DNA of 64,000 nucleotides from Antitrichia curtipendula (taxonomy: Eukaryota; Streptophyta; Bryopsida; Hypnales; Leucodontaceae), in assembly GCA_951230915.1 (NCBI GenBank), contig OX579633.1:2046001-2110000 (forward strand), read 5' to 3'. Shown here in pieces: positions 36,775 through 49,931 of the stretch (position 1 is its first letter; each line of letters starts with the position of its first letter). The position numbers and the translations under genes were made by a program. The notes below the pieces were generated by a model that had not been told where the DNA came from, ran no database searches, and was given only the letters and a program-made list of their open reading frames with translations.

Positions 36775-37124
36775 TGTAATAAATTAATTAAAAAATCAAG
36801 TACTTTGATTCAATAACTCTCATAAGTTGTAGTCCATTCAATACACCAAATATCAAGATGGTAACAATATGATTTAAATTAAGCATCAACGTTGTATAAA
36901 AAAAATTATCATTCATATTTCATTAAAAAAAAATTCTTGTCATTTCTACTTCTGAAATGCATTTGAAAACGTTAAGCTTAAATAATATTTTAAATAACCT
37001 ATATTTAAATTTGATGTTCAATTTTTTCTTAAACCTTGTGGTAGAGGTGTAGGAGTTTTTTCTTCAACTTTCTTCCTCCCTATTAGAATTGCCAACTTTT
37101 CTGCTATTAACATTTCTGCCTTAA

Positions 37125-38005
37125 TAAGCAAATTTAACTATGGTATTTTAAACCTTTGAATGTATATTTGTCCTTCACAATTGATGTTGTAATTAATTAG
37201 GTATAATGCAACCCCTTTTGAAATCTACAATTATAATCAAAATTATTGAATTACTCTTAAAAAAATGAAATTGCATCAAACTAAAATGGAATTTTGAAAG
37301 GTGTGATCACTTCCTCTCTTTGATACATTTTGCTAATAAACTTCGTTGCCACCAAGTAAATTGCAAGGGTAGGCGCAAGCGGATACTAATGGTTTCCTCT
37401 TCAAGTCAAATTGAATAACACGGTTTGTTTTTTTCAAATCGCACGATTGTTGATCTTTGAGAAGGGATATATTGTTGTTTTTTCGAATTGCACAGCTGTT
37501 GTTTTTTTATTTTTCACTTGGGGGGTCAGGGCGGGGTTGCTTGACTCTTCTCAAGAGATAGTGAGATCTATGATATTGAGATTATAACGACAAAAAGAAC
37601 ATAAAAATATTGAAAGTAAAAACTTTTTCATTAAAATCTAATTCTACCAAGGGAAAAACTAGTGCCAACAGTCAAGAATCTTAGGTCATAAATAGTTGAA
37701 GTAACAATTTAGTCTCACCCTTGGCATTAAGAATCTTAGGTCATAAATAGTCGAGGCAGTTGAAGTCTAATCCGGGGATTTGAGGAGAGAAGGCAAGTGT
37801 TTTATAGAAGTGGGATAGTAGGGTTACAACAATCCATGTAGGATAGGTAAATTAGGACTTAGAAGAGCTTAACTGTTCATTGTCAAGTCACATGCACTAA
37901 TGTTTTTTATAGCAATACTTTAGACCTCATCTAAGCATTGTAATCTGATTTTTTCAAAATATGATCAACTAATCAAGTTAAGAATGTGGACAATGTTCAA
38001 AGCAG
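37125..38005. other. Intergenic region
   Basis: No gene seen. It contains a short direct repeat: AAGAATCTTAGGTCATAAAT occurs at about 37674 and again at about 37730. Confidence 0.45.
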
Positions 38006-38010
38006 AGTAG

Positions 38011-38260
38011 ATGGTCAATTTCATTAAAATGGCGATATTCCATGTGCCATTTTGCTTTATGCTACATTGAGACCATATGCGCAATGCCTCATGCCCTGTC
38101 CAACTCATACACGTGCCAACACGACCCTTGATGAGCCCAAATCAGTACGCAATCACATATTTCTTCCCCCCAATGCCATTTTTCCAATCATTTCTTTCTA
38201 CCTTGAAACAATTTTCGTGCCATTTTAAAGGAATAACATCATTTTAATGAAATTGACCAT
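38011..38260 (+). mobile_element. 250-base element with perfect 21-base inverted repeats
   Basis: It starts ATGGTCAATTTCATTAAA and ends with the exact reverse complement. GTAG flanks both sides (38007-38010 and 38261-38264), a possible 4-base target duplication. Non-coding; the interior is less AT-rich than its surroundings. Confidence 0.6.
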
Positions 38261-38667
38261 GTAGGAGAAAATATTATCATGTGTTGTATTTGTACTTGTC
38301 CATTACTTTCTATTGGAGATTGCAAATTAATCACAAATGAATTCTTAGAGGTGAAAATTAATTTGATTAATTAGTTTTTCAAGTTGATGATATATTTTGA
38401 AATTTTGAACTTTACAATGCCTAAAGGAGGTTTGAAGTGTTGCTATGAACACAATGAATTTTTTCTTTGAGTAGTCAAACTTCAATCTTACTTCAACTTA
38501 TCCCATATTCTTTGAAGATTGATGAAACACAATGAACTTCACAATGAGAAGGATCTCCATGCTTCCTCACACACTTGATCAATGAAGTTAACTTTTCATT
38601 TCAAAATTAATTTGATATTTGATGATGCATGCAATCATTACTCAAAATTATCATCTATATCTTGAGT

Positions 38668-39700
38668 TAGGTTGGTTGTTTTGTTTGTTTGATACTTCGA
38701 GATTTAAGAAATCGTGATGCCTTTGGCAACATTTTTGTTACCGTTGGAAATTTCTTTGCAAGGAGGGGTGCATGGACTTTGTTTTGTAGCGTTTGGACCT
38801 TCAATGTGAAAGTTATTGAGTTTTAAAGTTTTTACAAATTTACAAATTGAATTAAATTATTTTTAAGTTCAAAAAATCATAACTTTCACATTGCATATTC
38901 AAATGCCACAAAACAAAGCCCTTGCACTCCTTCGTGCATAATGCTTTTTTGTTCGTACTAAAAATGCAACTTTTCACATTATAGTGTGAAAGTCTTAAAA
39001 TTTCAAATTTTTAATAAATTCGAAAACTCGAAAATTATTTTTACTTTACTTTGGCTCTAGCAACAACACATGGTACACTAGTCTATATCTATACCTTAAG
39101 CTGGGTTGTTTGTTCTGTTTATTTTGTTTGATACACTATGATTTAAAAATCAATGAGGCATCCAATGGTGTCTTTGGTACAATTGGAAAGCTTTTGGCAA
39201 GGAGGGGTGCACGGACTTTGTTTCGTGCCATTTGAACCTATAATGTGAAAGCCTTATGGATTTGTTTAAATTAAAAAATTGAATCAAATTATCTTTTACT
39301 TTGGAAGAAATATAATTTTCACATGCCATGTCCAAACACCACAAAACAAAGCCCTTGCACTCTTTTGTGCATAAATCTTTCTATTCATAGCAAGGATGCA
39401 AACTCTCCCTCTACGGTGTGAAAGTTATTGAAATTCAAAGTTTTTATAATAAAAAAATTAGAAACTTATTTTTTTTTTTAATTTTTTTTTTACTTTTAAG
39501 CTTTGTTTTGTTTTGTTGGATGTACTGATATCTATGAAACCTTGAGGTGGCCAAGCAGCGTTCATAGTACATTTGGAAATCTTTTACACTCTTTTGTGCA
39601 TAAATCTTTCTATTTGTACCAAGAACACAACCTCTTACACTATAGTGTGAAAGTTATTGAAATTCAAATTTTTTACAAATTAAAAAATTAAAAAATATAT
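38668..39700. repeat. Tandem cluster of head-to-head repeat units
   Basis: About three units of roughly 400 bases. Each has a forward half (GCAAGGAGGGGTGCA(C/T)GGACTTTGTTT, then a GTGAAAGTTATTGA tract) and a rough reverse-complement half (CACAAAACAAAGCCCTTGCACTC). The third unit is shorter. A single half-unit lies at 22795-22985. Each unit could fold as a long hairpin. No coding capacity. Confidence 0.6.
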
Positions 39701-39719
39701 ATTTACATTAATTTTGATT

Positions 39720-40650
39720 GTGATAGCGGGCAAAGGCAAATTAGTAGTTATTGCCCTCTTCAAGGGAGGAAAATAATTGTAGTTTAGAGGCAACTACTAC
39801 CTCTACCTTTTTTGAGGTGATAGTGGTAGTCTAAAACTATGTACAAATCCAATAGAAGGGTAGTTATGAAATTATTTTTGTACATGTGGCATGCGACCAT
39901 TGGACAAAAATCATTTTCAATACCCTACATTGAAACACTCAATCTCCAAATTGACTTTCCTTCCTTCTCAATTCTTTTCTTTGCACAACAAACCTTGAAT
40001 TACATTAAAAAAATTCATTTCCGCATTTTTCAATTTAACATACAGTTGTTACATTCAATCCTAAACCCTAATTTCTTCAACATTTTTTTCTTCAATATCA
40101 TATCACTTTCTCTTTCTTTGTCCCCTTTCGACTTTTGAAATTGTCCACAAATGAAGAAGGAAAAGCATTCAAAGATATACAAATAGGTGAATTGGAAAAT
40201 ATTAATTAGCAATAAAAATAAAAAAGACCATCCAAATAATAATTACATACCTATCATAAAATTTGAGCATTCAAAATCTAAAACACACTCTAATACTAAA
40301 TTTCTTACTCAAAATTCATGAGCATCCCACTCATAACAATCCAAAGCATATAAATTGACAAATCAACTCTTAATCTCGTGTGTGCTTCATTGTTGTCAAT
40401 CAATAAGTTAATGACCTAAATTACCATCCTTTGGGTAAGGAGATCAACTTTGAATAGAAACCAATAATTTTTAGAAAACAAGCTCCAAAACGTCGGTTGC
40501 AAATTTCAATTTTTAAAATTCAAACATTTCTTGCAGTCGTCAAAATGACCATAGCCGGAACCACCACAGTTAAAAATTTCTTCGAATTCTTGGGATAGTG
40601 GCAAAATCGTTTAGGCTTGTCAAAATTGTGACAGAGGCGATTGAGTTTGC
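39720..40650. other. Intergenic region
   Basis: No exon recognised. AT-rich. Confidence 0.45.
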
Positions 40651-40653
40651 TTC

Positions 40654-40880
40654 AAGGCACCTAAATTTCCCACAAATTTGCTTGCAAGTAAGTTGAATTT
40701 GCTTCAGGTCCCAACTCTCATCAACTCACTAAACTTTCAAACTTCTTGAAATTTCAAATCCGCTTCAAGGGACCCAAATTTTCCATAGACCTGCTCGAAG
40801 GTAAGGCAAATTCACTTCAAGTCCCAACTTCATTCAATTCGCTAAACTTCCAAGTTTCTCCTTCACGATTCAAATTCCAA
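40654..40880. repeat. Two tandem copies of a 113-base unit
   Basis: The stretch from AAGGCACCTAAATTTCCCAC (40654) is repeated with changes from AAGGGACCCAAATTTTCC (40767); shared words include CACTTCAAGTCCCAACT-like segments. Confidence 0.6.
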
Positions 40881-40979
40881 ATTCCCAATATCTTCAAAAA
40901 CATTTCAATCGTCTCAACTTGTTTCACAGGGAGAACGGGAGGGCATTACCCCCCGGTATTACATTGGGGGGTGTAACTT

Positions 40980-41010
40980 GAACCCACCCCCACCCCCACC
41001 CCCACCCCGA
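40980..41010 (+). repeat. (CCCCA)n microsatellite
   Basis: About five units of CCCCA/CACCC. The other strand is G-rich (TGGGGG repeats) and could form a quadruplex. Confidence 0.8.
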
Positions 41011-41274
41011 ACTTTCGGTTTTAAGAAAGTTTTTTTGGGGGATCAACTTCTCTAATCGCATGATAACGAACGGATGGTATAACTTTAATTGACTCTTTTC
41101 AAGAGATGGTATAACTTTAATTTCACTTGGATTTGACTAATGTAACCATTAGTTTCCAAAAATAATCGACTTATTTTTTGTTGAATTATTTTCTGTCCAA
41201 CTTGCTATCTGGCCATGGTACCCTTGGATCTGCTCTCCACAAGTCACAAGATTCCGATGTGGACTACTCAGTAA

Positions 41275-42528
41275 CTTCCTCCGCCTGCTCAGCATGTAAT
41301 TGCACGTTTCGAAGTCGTGATGAATGCGCACAACGGTGCTCACACGCTCCTACAATCTCATCGAAGCACTACAGCTCGACAGATCAGGATGGCATCCAAA
41401 CACGCGCGTGAAACTATGAAATAGTCTTGCACAACCCCTAAAACTCGCATTTAACGAAGTTTTACGAAATCTCAACTTTTCCTTTCGATCAACGGCGTCA
41501 CCGAAACAGTTCGAGGGTGACCTCAATCGTATTTCGACACTTTCATGGTTCCCTGGACCTCCATATGCGATTCCATCTGTGGTTCCCATACATCTTGAAA
41601 ATGTTGGACTCAGTTCTTGGTCCAGATTTGACAAACGCGATGAATTTGTAAAACTAAAATCAGAAACAGAGACATAATGTAATTGACACACAGACATGTA
41701 ACAAGCTTCGATTTTAAGTGGTTGTTTACAATCACATACATCTGAGAGCTGAAAGCGACAGCTGAATTCTGCGCACTAAATTTCGTCCAGCTTCCGAATC
41801 ACACACTTTCAGAAGACAAAGGGCGAGTATTTCCAGATTCGAGTCTTTTAGGTCTACCGAGTTTTGCTCACTACCAGAAAAATTTGCGTTTTTCTCTGTT
41901 CTTTGCCAATATCCTGTGTTCTTGCGCTACAAACTCTCGAACTTAATTTGAAAAACGTTGGAAAAACGTTCAATTTGAAGCTGACCAAGGAAGCAAGAAA
42001 TATTCCCGAAAAACGTTCGTCGTCACTATCGATTCATCCAACGCTTGCGCTGTAAAAACAATCTTGAAGTCTCGCAGTGGCACTCTCGAACTCATTCCAA
42101 GCAACAACAGAGCACATTCTCCGACAATCATCCACCCATAAACCTTTACAACTTCATAGCTTTCGCACTTGGAATCCAAATAATGCATTCTCTGGTGCGT
42201 TGAAATCCTCTTTAAATTGCTAACAACAAAAGTGTAAAATGCGACCATAGAAACTATGCTTGCAAGTAGGTGTGGTGACCTTCATCCGCACACAAAATCG
42301 CTCGAATCCAAACTCACCGCGCTAGAACCAGTCACGATGCTTACCAACAAGCGACCACGGTGCTCCAGCACGCAACTGAGCGGAGTCGAACTTACAACTC
42401 CTTGGCGTGCAGACTCCACCCAGAATAACACGTCGACGCCACGAGGAAGCGCCGGGAAGTCGAGAACAACGAGAAGGCTGAGCCAGAAGAGAAGTGGCAA
42501 CAGCAGAAGTAGAGATGGCCATCGCCAT
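41275..42528 (-). pseudogene. Orphan 5' end of the dienelactone hydrolase gene
   Basis: A duplicate of the start of the hydrolase gene in unit 2. The transit-peptide exon is at 42528-42345 (MAMAISTSAVATSLLAQPS; two residues longer than the original, donor GTTG|GTAAGC kept). The first intron follows, then about 75 bases of exon 2 from 41349. Homology stops near 41275, inside exon 2, followed by unrelated DNA with TGAGTAG. The promoter region is also duplicated but has an approximately 470-base gap relative to unit 1 (42610 against 27070-27545). It has no catalytic part. Confidence 0.8.
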
Positions 42529-42842
42529 GGCCTCAACAGCGACGAGGACGGCGTTACAAGGCAAGGAATTGCAGAGCCAGTCGAGGCGATGGCGGAGCTC
42601 CGTTCAAAATTTAGGTGGAGGCGTCCCCAATATGGGGATCAAGTTGAAAATCGTGAATACTGCAAAACCTAGGGTGAATGCCTTTGAGTGTGATCAATCT
42701 TCAAGCATTGATCATAATCACCCGAAGTCCCAAACTATCCATGATTGTTGGTTCTTCAATCTTGCAGCTGTGTTGGTTCATTTCCAATGGCTTGACAGGT
42801 TTACACTAAACTGACACTGTTTTAGAATTCATTTCAACAGGA

Positions 42843-45800
42843 TTATGATCTTCTCCTCCTGCTGTCGTCTGTCGGATCTGTCGGTGTGTCGTTCACTACC
42901 TCGACATCTCCAGGGTACACAAGTGGTACTGGATCTCTATTTCTCATGCGGAGACCAAAAGTAATAGCCACCGCAATTAATGCTATTAATGCTGGAATAC
43001 CCAGACCCAAGCCTAATGCGAGAGGCAAACTCCGTGACTTATGGGCACCAGTACATGTACTGCAGCAGCTCAGCTTTCGGAATTCGGTGATGTCCGTGTT
43101 GAAGTTACTCGAGCAAACGATATTTGATGCTTGCGCGGCTTGATTGCACGTCCCAGTCGATGTCTGCAGTTCCGCCAAAATCAGTGACAATTGCTGAAAA
43201 TTTGTTGTTTCAAAACTTGATCTCTAACAGAGAGAGAAACAACTTTGACCCTTTTTTTGTTTGTTCTTAATTAATTAATGAGTGAGTCCTGTTCATAACA
43301 TTCTTATACTCCCAGGCAGGCACCCTCTGCTTCCCATGAATTGAGGTTTAAGAAACAAGGCTTCTTCCACTCTAGAAAATTGAATGTTGAATGTCACAGT
43401 GGCTCACAATTAAACATTTAGCATTCAACAGTTCATAATACCGGTTTTAAAAAAAAATTTGAGCCTCTGTAAATACAAATTATTATTCTTACAGTGATAT
43501 TATTGGCCTTCCCATTCAAGAATGTGTGCTAGTCTCTCTTCTAGTACAAGTATTTAATAAAGGTATTTAAATTGTGCCTTCTGTTACGCCAACTCAAAAT
43601 AGAGTTGGAGTTATTTCTCTCTCAATTTGTTCATTCAATTCAAGTTTCATTATAAAAAAACCCATGATTGTAAGGATGACACCATATGGTTATTGAACAC
43701 TCTAGAAATAAAACAAGCAACTATGCTACAAGAGGATTTGTCCTTCAAGCACTAATTTTCTTTTCAAGTAAAGTTCTACTCAAAATTTTTCACAGGTCGT
43801 TGGTTTCAATGCAAAGCTTCCTTCCAATTGATCCAAAACAAGGATTTTGGTTGTGATATAGTCTTCACTTACTTGATCGATGCAGGTATCTGTATCAATT
43901 CCGGCTGATGCATTGAAATTGGTACTGCTATATGCTCTATTTCTTACAGCTTCTTCGATTGCGTCTCCACTGATCCCGTAGACTTCTTGCAACTTGGTCT
44001 TAAAGATGTCAATGGCCGCAACCCCCAAGAGCTCTCCATTGTTGCCAAAAACTGAAAAATAACACAATACCGCCTGAAATCAATGCAAGTGATCTAAGAG
44101 CTTTAAAGATATAAATAGGAAGCATTATCACATGTACGTCGTATCCAACATGTCAAGCTGATAAATCACAAAGCAAATTTTGCATCGTATAATGCCAAGT
44201 CCAATGATAACACAATTGTAGCATTGCCTCATTAATTAACACAAAGCATGAACTATTCGCAAGATTTTCTACATTATGTCCTATTCCGCATGTTCCAAGT
44301 GACAGTTGATGATGCATAATGTGAGTCCCATACCTGCCTTACTGAGGGTGAAGGTCCTGTTATCCACTTGGGAGAAGTCTAAATACTCTGCACTATAATC
44401 AATGCCGCTATTAACGTAAGTTGAATGCACCTTGGCCACAAAGGAATAGTACGCCTCCAAAGCAAGCAGTGGATTCCGGTAAACAGTGTCGTTCAGGACC
44501 TCGAAGTACCCTCGAGCAGCGCACAATTGACTCCGGAGGGGGCTGGCATCGATGGCTGCAGTACTGGGAGGAAACATGTACAAGAACACACTGATGCTGT
44601 TGTTCTTGATCAAATCCCGTGGTAGTGCGGCATTGCTTATGGCACCCACAGCCTTGCTGTCCGTGATCACTATTATCACCTGTTGGAGTTATACCATGTT
44701 AAACCCTAAGCACCTCAAATGCCGCAATGGGCATCACATTTTACACCACTTCTGCGTGCCTCAGTTAGAGACTTCCTTTTCTTCACTTTCATTTACTTTG
44801 CGACCAACATTTGCTATGCTCGTCATAGACTCTGGTGATACTGTCTTAAGCTTTAGCCCTATTTGCAATATGTTTTTCACAGTATGAGCAATCGAATTGG
44901 TCATACTAACATGGTGAAATCTCTGTTCTTCAGGAGTTCAGTTTACCATCATAGCAAGTTGGAGAATGCTGAACCCGTTCCTACTCGAGCGAATCGAACA
45001 TGTCCAAATTTTCATGTGGACTAAAGAAACTTCATAGTGAACTTCTGACCGTAAAATGGACATGAGCGATGAAGTTTCAAACACGCATAGTTTGTGATAT
45101 CAAAAATTTCGTTGTGCCTTTCAAAGGTTTATAGCAATGCCTTGTGACTATATCACAAAAGTCCCTTCTTGCCAACTACAATTGTTTCAGTGGTGCTTCA
45201 GTTGATTGGTGGATTAATACCCTAAGGTCGTTACGTTGTTCAGTTAGTGTCTTTAAGTACGAACTTCTAGTACCATTCTAGAATGTTCAAAACCATACAG
45301 TAACTTAGAAAAGTACAAAAAACCATTTCAAAACATTGAAATGGCCGTGAAACAATGCCACTTTAGTATTAACCTCATCAATCAATTGAAACATCGCTTA
45401 AATAGCCGATAATTAATGCGGAGGGACTTTGGCATGACTGAGTAGGGGTAGAGAAGTGCAGACCTTCAGATAGTCGCTTGGGATTTCTGTACTACCAAAG
45501 CCTGCAGAAGATGTGATTGCTCTGCTAATTGCGTCCGTAATGTTGCCAGGGGGAACAGAGCTTTGGTTTGGTGAGGACAGCGTTGCGGTGAAGATTCCGA
45601 AGTCAGGGTGCGAGGAAGTGTCAGTCACCTGCACCTGCAGAAATCAAAGTGTAAAAAGGAGCCCCACTGAGTTCAAACTCTGAAAATAAAGTAAATTCCT
45701 TTCAATGGTTTCCTTTGACCAAACGAGCGACATTCTGCATTGTGACTGTATATCAGACCATAACATTAATGAGCCTGCAATCCAGTCTACAAAGGAAACC

Positions 45801-47819
45801 TAGAAACAAGTACATTGAATTCTTGTTTTCTTGCTCTCTTCAGCTGCCACAAGACTTGCTTTCTCTATGTAGTAAGAAAAAAAACTTGGCATGGAGCATT
45901 TCAAGGATACTTAGACTTACTGGTTCAGCAGTGAAGGGCTCCAAGTTCTCTTGATCGAAAGTGAAGATGTTCACATAGTCTCCTTGGGTGGTAGTATTCA
46001 AGAAAGATTCGGTGACTCTGCAGGCTGATGCGAAGTTGCTATCACTCCTTGTGGACGGGATAATCTCGGTCATTGATGACCCACTGTCAATGAGTACCAT
46101 TACAGCCTTGTTCACATTTGACGTTGATGCAAGGTACCTGTGAAAAGCACAATCAATGTCACGATTCTAAGCGCCATAAATTGTGACAATTGTGTCGGAT
46201 GGAATCTCTAGTTAGTGAAAAATTTCAAAGATGTTGACGATCATGCAAGTCTGACTCGGTGATGCTTGAAGAAAACTGGCTTACCATAACCTTAGACGAG
46301 GATCGTAGCTGCCACAGTCTGATTCATCCTGCAAATAACAGTGTGCAAATGATATGTCATTAATGCAGAATACAAGCGTTCTTATGCACTGAAAACTAGA
46401 AGAAACAATCATCTACGACACCATCACCGAAACCTTTGTTTTAATCTATTGCAAAATACCTTCAGCGGTCCTAAGTATGAATGTTTTCCCCGCAATGCTA
46501 CAAATATTACCATTCCTGGAAAGATCCTAAAGGTGCCTGCAACTGAGCCGAAATACAGCGAAAAGAAGTTGGTGCTGTTCGAATGTTTCTGGAAGAAACT
46601 GTCCAAGTTCCTCTGAGCACAAATTTCTCGAAGTTGTCTCGGAGTTATCTCGTCGGTCGCAGTGTACACTCCTCGCACTCTGTCATCAAGATTGCAAATG
46701 ACAATATTTATATTAAACATGCCATTGACTGCACCACCCGCAAGTTTTTTAAACGGCTTAGCAAATATTTACTATTGTGTCAACTGGTTTCAAGCCAAAT
46801 AGTGGAGTCGAGAGAAAGGGCTCAAAAATTAATATATGTACCTTGTGGTTTATGATGAGTTCAGTGGTGAGTATCTAAATCATATTAAGACAAGTGTTTC
46901 CCATTCACCGCACATCCACTGCACAAAGTTGTTTCCGCTTGCCAAAAGAGTCGACGTTGGTCAAACGATATACTCTCTTGTAACGCAACGACTGATGAGT
47001 ATGACGATATAGTGTGCACAAAGCGAACCAACTCTCTTTACAAGAGGAACTAAATTTCCTTGCACCTAGCCCGGGGAATGCATGGTACAGCACACGGTAC
47101 AGCCCGTGGATGCGCGGCACTGCAACCGACAAATTGATCTGTGTGCAGTGTGCACTATGTACAGTGTACAGTGCACTTTGCAGTGTTCTCCTCATCCTAG
47201 GTAGGACTTTACACAACACTACTGGAGAATTGTGCAATCAACGGCATATCTACTGTTTATTTAATCAGTACATTTACTTACTAAGCTTTTCAACTCCTCA
47301 CTAAGCTCCTCACTAAACTTTTCAACACTCAGACCCAGATAGAAAGGATTCAGGAGGGTAACCAATTTACCGACAGACCTTAGAAAGCTTTTGGAGAAGT
47401 CGAATTTTCTCCACGGGCAGTTGCCTTCGCAGTTGGTGTTCGGGAGAACTCCTTCGCATTCATAGCCGGTAGTATTGGCAATCGTTAGGGGGCATGCGAG
47501 ACGGCTACAGGTTGACTCAGCATTACAAGTACTCAACAAAGCTGCAATTTCCACAAACGAAAGGATGACTTCTTTGCAGTCACTGAAATCCACAGTACTG
47601 GCACAAAAGAGTTCGCCGTGAGATCGAAAGACAACAGTGTTTGGGCGGAACATTCATACCACAAGAATTGAGATCATTCGCTTGCACTTGCTTCACAAGC
47701 TCCAGAACGTTGGTTTCTGTTTGGTTGAGGAGAAGATCTGCTTTCTGCGATACTTGGGCACTTCCTCCCAGAACCAGGCCGAACAGAACCAGAATGAGGA
47801 AACGAATGGACAAATCCAT
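42843..47819 (-). CDS. VWA and Cache domain membrane protein, alpha2-delta/CACHD1-like (copy 2)
   Basis: Predicted type I membrane protein resembling the alpha2-delta subunit of animal voltage-gated calcium channels. Exons: 47819-47660 (signal peptide FLILVLFGLVLGG), about 47571-47282 (Cys-rich), about 46732-46460 (NFFSLYFGSVAGTFRIFPG), 46328-46285, 46137-45921, 45634-45464, 44679-44334, 44051-43873, and 43163 (or 43193)-42843. The block YDPRLRLWYLASTSN then VMVLIDSGSSM matches the VWA start of alpha2-delta. The metal-site motif reads DSGSS, not DxSxS. VIIVITDS is the later Asp site. GYFEVLNDTV and NNGELLGVAAIDIFKTKL belong to the Cache part. The C-terminus has a Cys cluster, one membrane helix (LGLGIPALIALIAVAI) and a short tail. 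Junctions from 46460 downstream are in phase; those of the first three exons are not fully resolved, so an extra exon or a frameshift may exist there. The calcium-channel role is known for animals only. Confidence 0.7.
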
Positions 47820-49931
47820 TTGTGTAGGCTAAGGCTCACAACAGTCTGTACTAGAGATATCGCGTAATTCCAAGATACACTGCAGCCATGTTTTTTATTT
47901 CACTACAAACCCATCGCAGTAGCGGACACAAACTGGGTCAGATTCCAGGCTCCCTAGATTTGTGTCACTTATAAGAAACCCTACTCGTTGACCTCTCTAT
48001 CGTTCAAAACATAAGATGCACTAGAGTTTCTACAGAAAGAAAATGGGAACTCGGTAATACATGTCGGTGTACAGGCTGTCACTATCGTGGGGTAAGCCCA
48101 AGAAATCTTGTGAAGCTCTTTCTTCAATGAACTTATCATGTTTTGGCGAAGGAACGGAGCAAGTGGGGCAATAGAAAATGGATCAATAGCAGGAAGTCGA
48201 AGAAGCATCACCAGGGAAACATCGAAGAAAGACTCGGTATGTTGGTCTGGGGGAGAACTGTACCCAAGTGACTTTTGGGTTTGCCTTAAATAGTGCTACG
48301 AGCCTTTTGAGGGGTTGAGACTTTTTTTTTTTTCCCACGTTTGTCACGGATGTAAAATCCTGCCCCTTATTTTGGGCAGTCAAGTTTTTATTTCATGACC
48401 GACACACTACCAAATTCAAAATTATGAATGCCAAATATAAATTCAAAATTCCAAATCTATGATCGACAGGAAACAACTTGTGGTAAATAACTTTACGCTT
48501 CTTCTTCTCTTAGGAGGATATTCAAAAGCTTGGAATTTGTGGAAGGGAGCCATCGCTAGATGCCATGCCAACAACCCAACTCCATCTGCCAAAAGCGCTG
48601 GATCCTGCCCAGAGCGCTCGAACCTGCCCGGAGCGGAGTTGGCATCTTCTCGTTGTCTATGGCCCACAGAAAAGTCTGAACCTACTCTCTCCGCCCTTCC
48701 TCACCTGTCATGCTCGCACGCTTTCAGTTGTTGTTCGTCTTAAAGTTACCATGGTCTTTAGATTTCTCCTCGGCCGGGATCGAGAGACTTGGGGAGAGAG
48801 TGTCGGATGACAAATTCGAAGGAAGAACCAACCTTGGAAGAGTAGGAAGGATAATGGGACTTTGCATTGCAGATGCAAGTATTTGAGTGTTTCAGTCTGC
48901 TCGTTTCCAGGAGCAGGATTCCATGATTCGCCACAAGTGCATCCTGTTTATCGGATAAAGAAAAGATTATGTCCTAGCCTCCCGCCTGGGCATACTTGCC
49001 TCAACTTCATTCCAAGGTGAAACCTTTTTTTCTCAATCATGATCTTAAATCTTTGCAATTCAAACTTGCTTGATGAATGAAGAACAGGCTTGAATGATGA
49101 CTTCTTCATATTGACTAAAGCTCCTATTGCAAGCTCTATGGGGGGAAACATGATGAATCCACAACCCTGTAAATGTAGTTGTCACGCAAGTACAAGCTGG
49201 AATAGTAAGAAACCTTGCATTCAAGCCCAGAAAACGAATCCACCATCGCACAGGATCAGTCAACAATCAGTTGCGTGAGAGACAATCATGGCCTCGTAGA
49301 CCAAGGCGTGTCATTTCTTAGACAGATGTGGCTATGTTTGGGTTGAGGATTACTCGAGAATGAAATTGTCACCCAAACCCAGCTAGGTTTCGAATTGGCT
49401 TGAGGGCAACAAATGAATCTTTGTTCTAGTTTACTTTAATCTCTGTTCTCTTCTAGAAAGATTTCAGCAATGGCATAGGGATTTTTCGTTTTAGCTAAAC
49501 AGCAGGTTGCAGAGCTTTGCTCGGCACACTCAGCGAGCTCAGATTCATTCCGGTCTTCTTCATCTTCTCCCCGTGAGGTCCTTTGGTGTGCTGTTTTCAA
49601 ATGAAAGGAGGTTGACTAGTACCTTGCGATGAACTAGAATAGTTGCTCGTCCGACCAAGCAAGCAATGTAACGTAAGTGCAAGCACTCTCGTCCACATGA
49701 AGAAGAGTAGTTCGCAGAGACGTGCGAGGAGGACCATGCTCGTGCACCAGACAGGAGAGAGAAAAGAGATTCTTGTGCTTCGCAGACTACAACGGAGCAG
49801 GTGTCAACTCCGGGCAGATGGGGCTGGGCAGCCCGGAAGCGCGTCAGAGCCTGGGCCAGCCAAAGGTGCATGCCATCCAGCCCCATAGCGGATACTGAAA
49901 CATAATACTCCGTACTACTTGCGCTATAAGG
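47820..49931 (-). other. Upstream flank of VWA copy 2
   Basis: Homologous to 31035-33030. Probably the promoter of the gene below, plus relic sequence: minus-strand CGFIMFPPIELAIGALVN near 49.13 kb and a stretch near 49.85 kb matching the LRR-like relic of unit 1. No open gene model. Confidence 0.35.

Noticed and set aside
46905..47237. Minus-strand open frame of 110 codons between VWA exons
   Set aside because: It has no similarity to alpha2-delta proteins and lies in an intron-like or inserted stretch; no clean splice fit.
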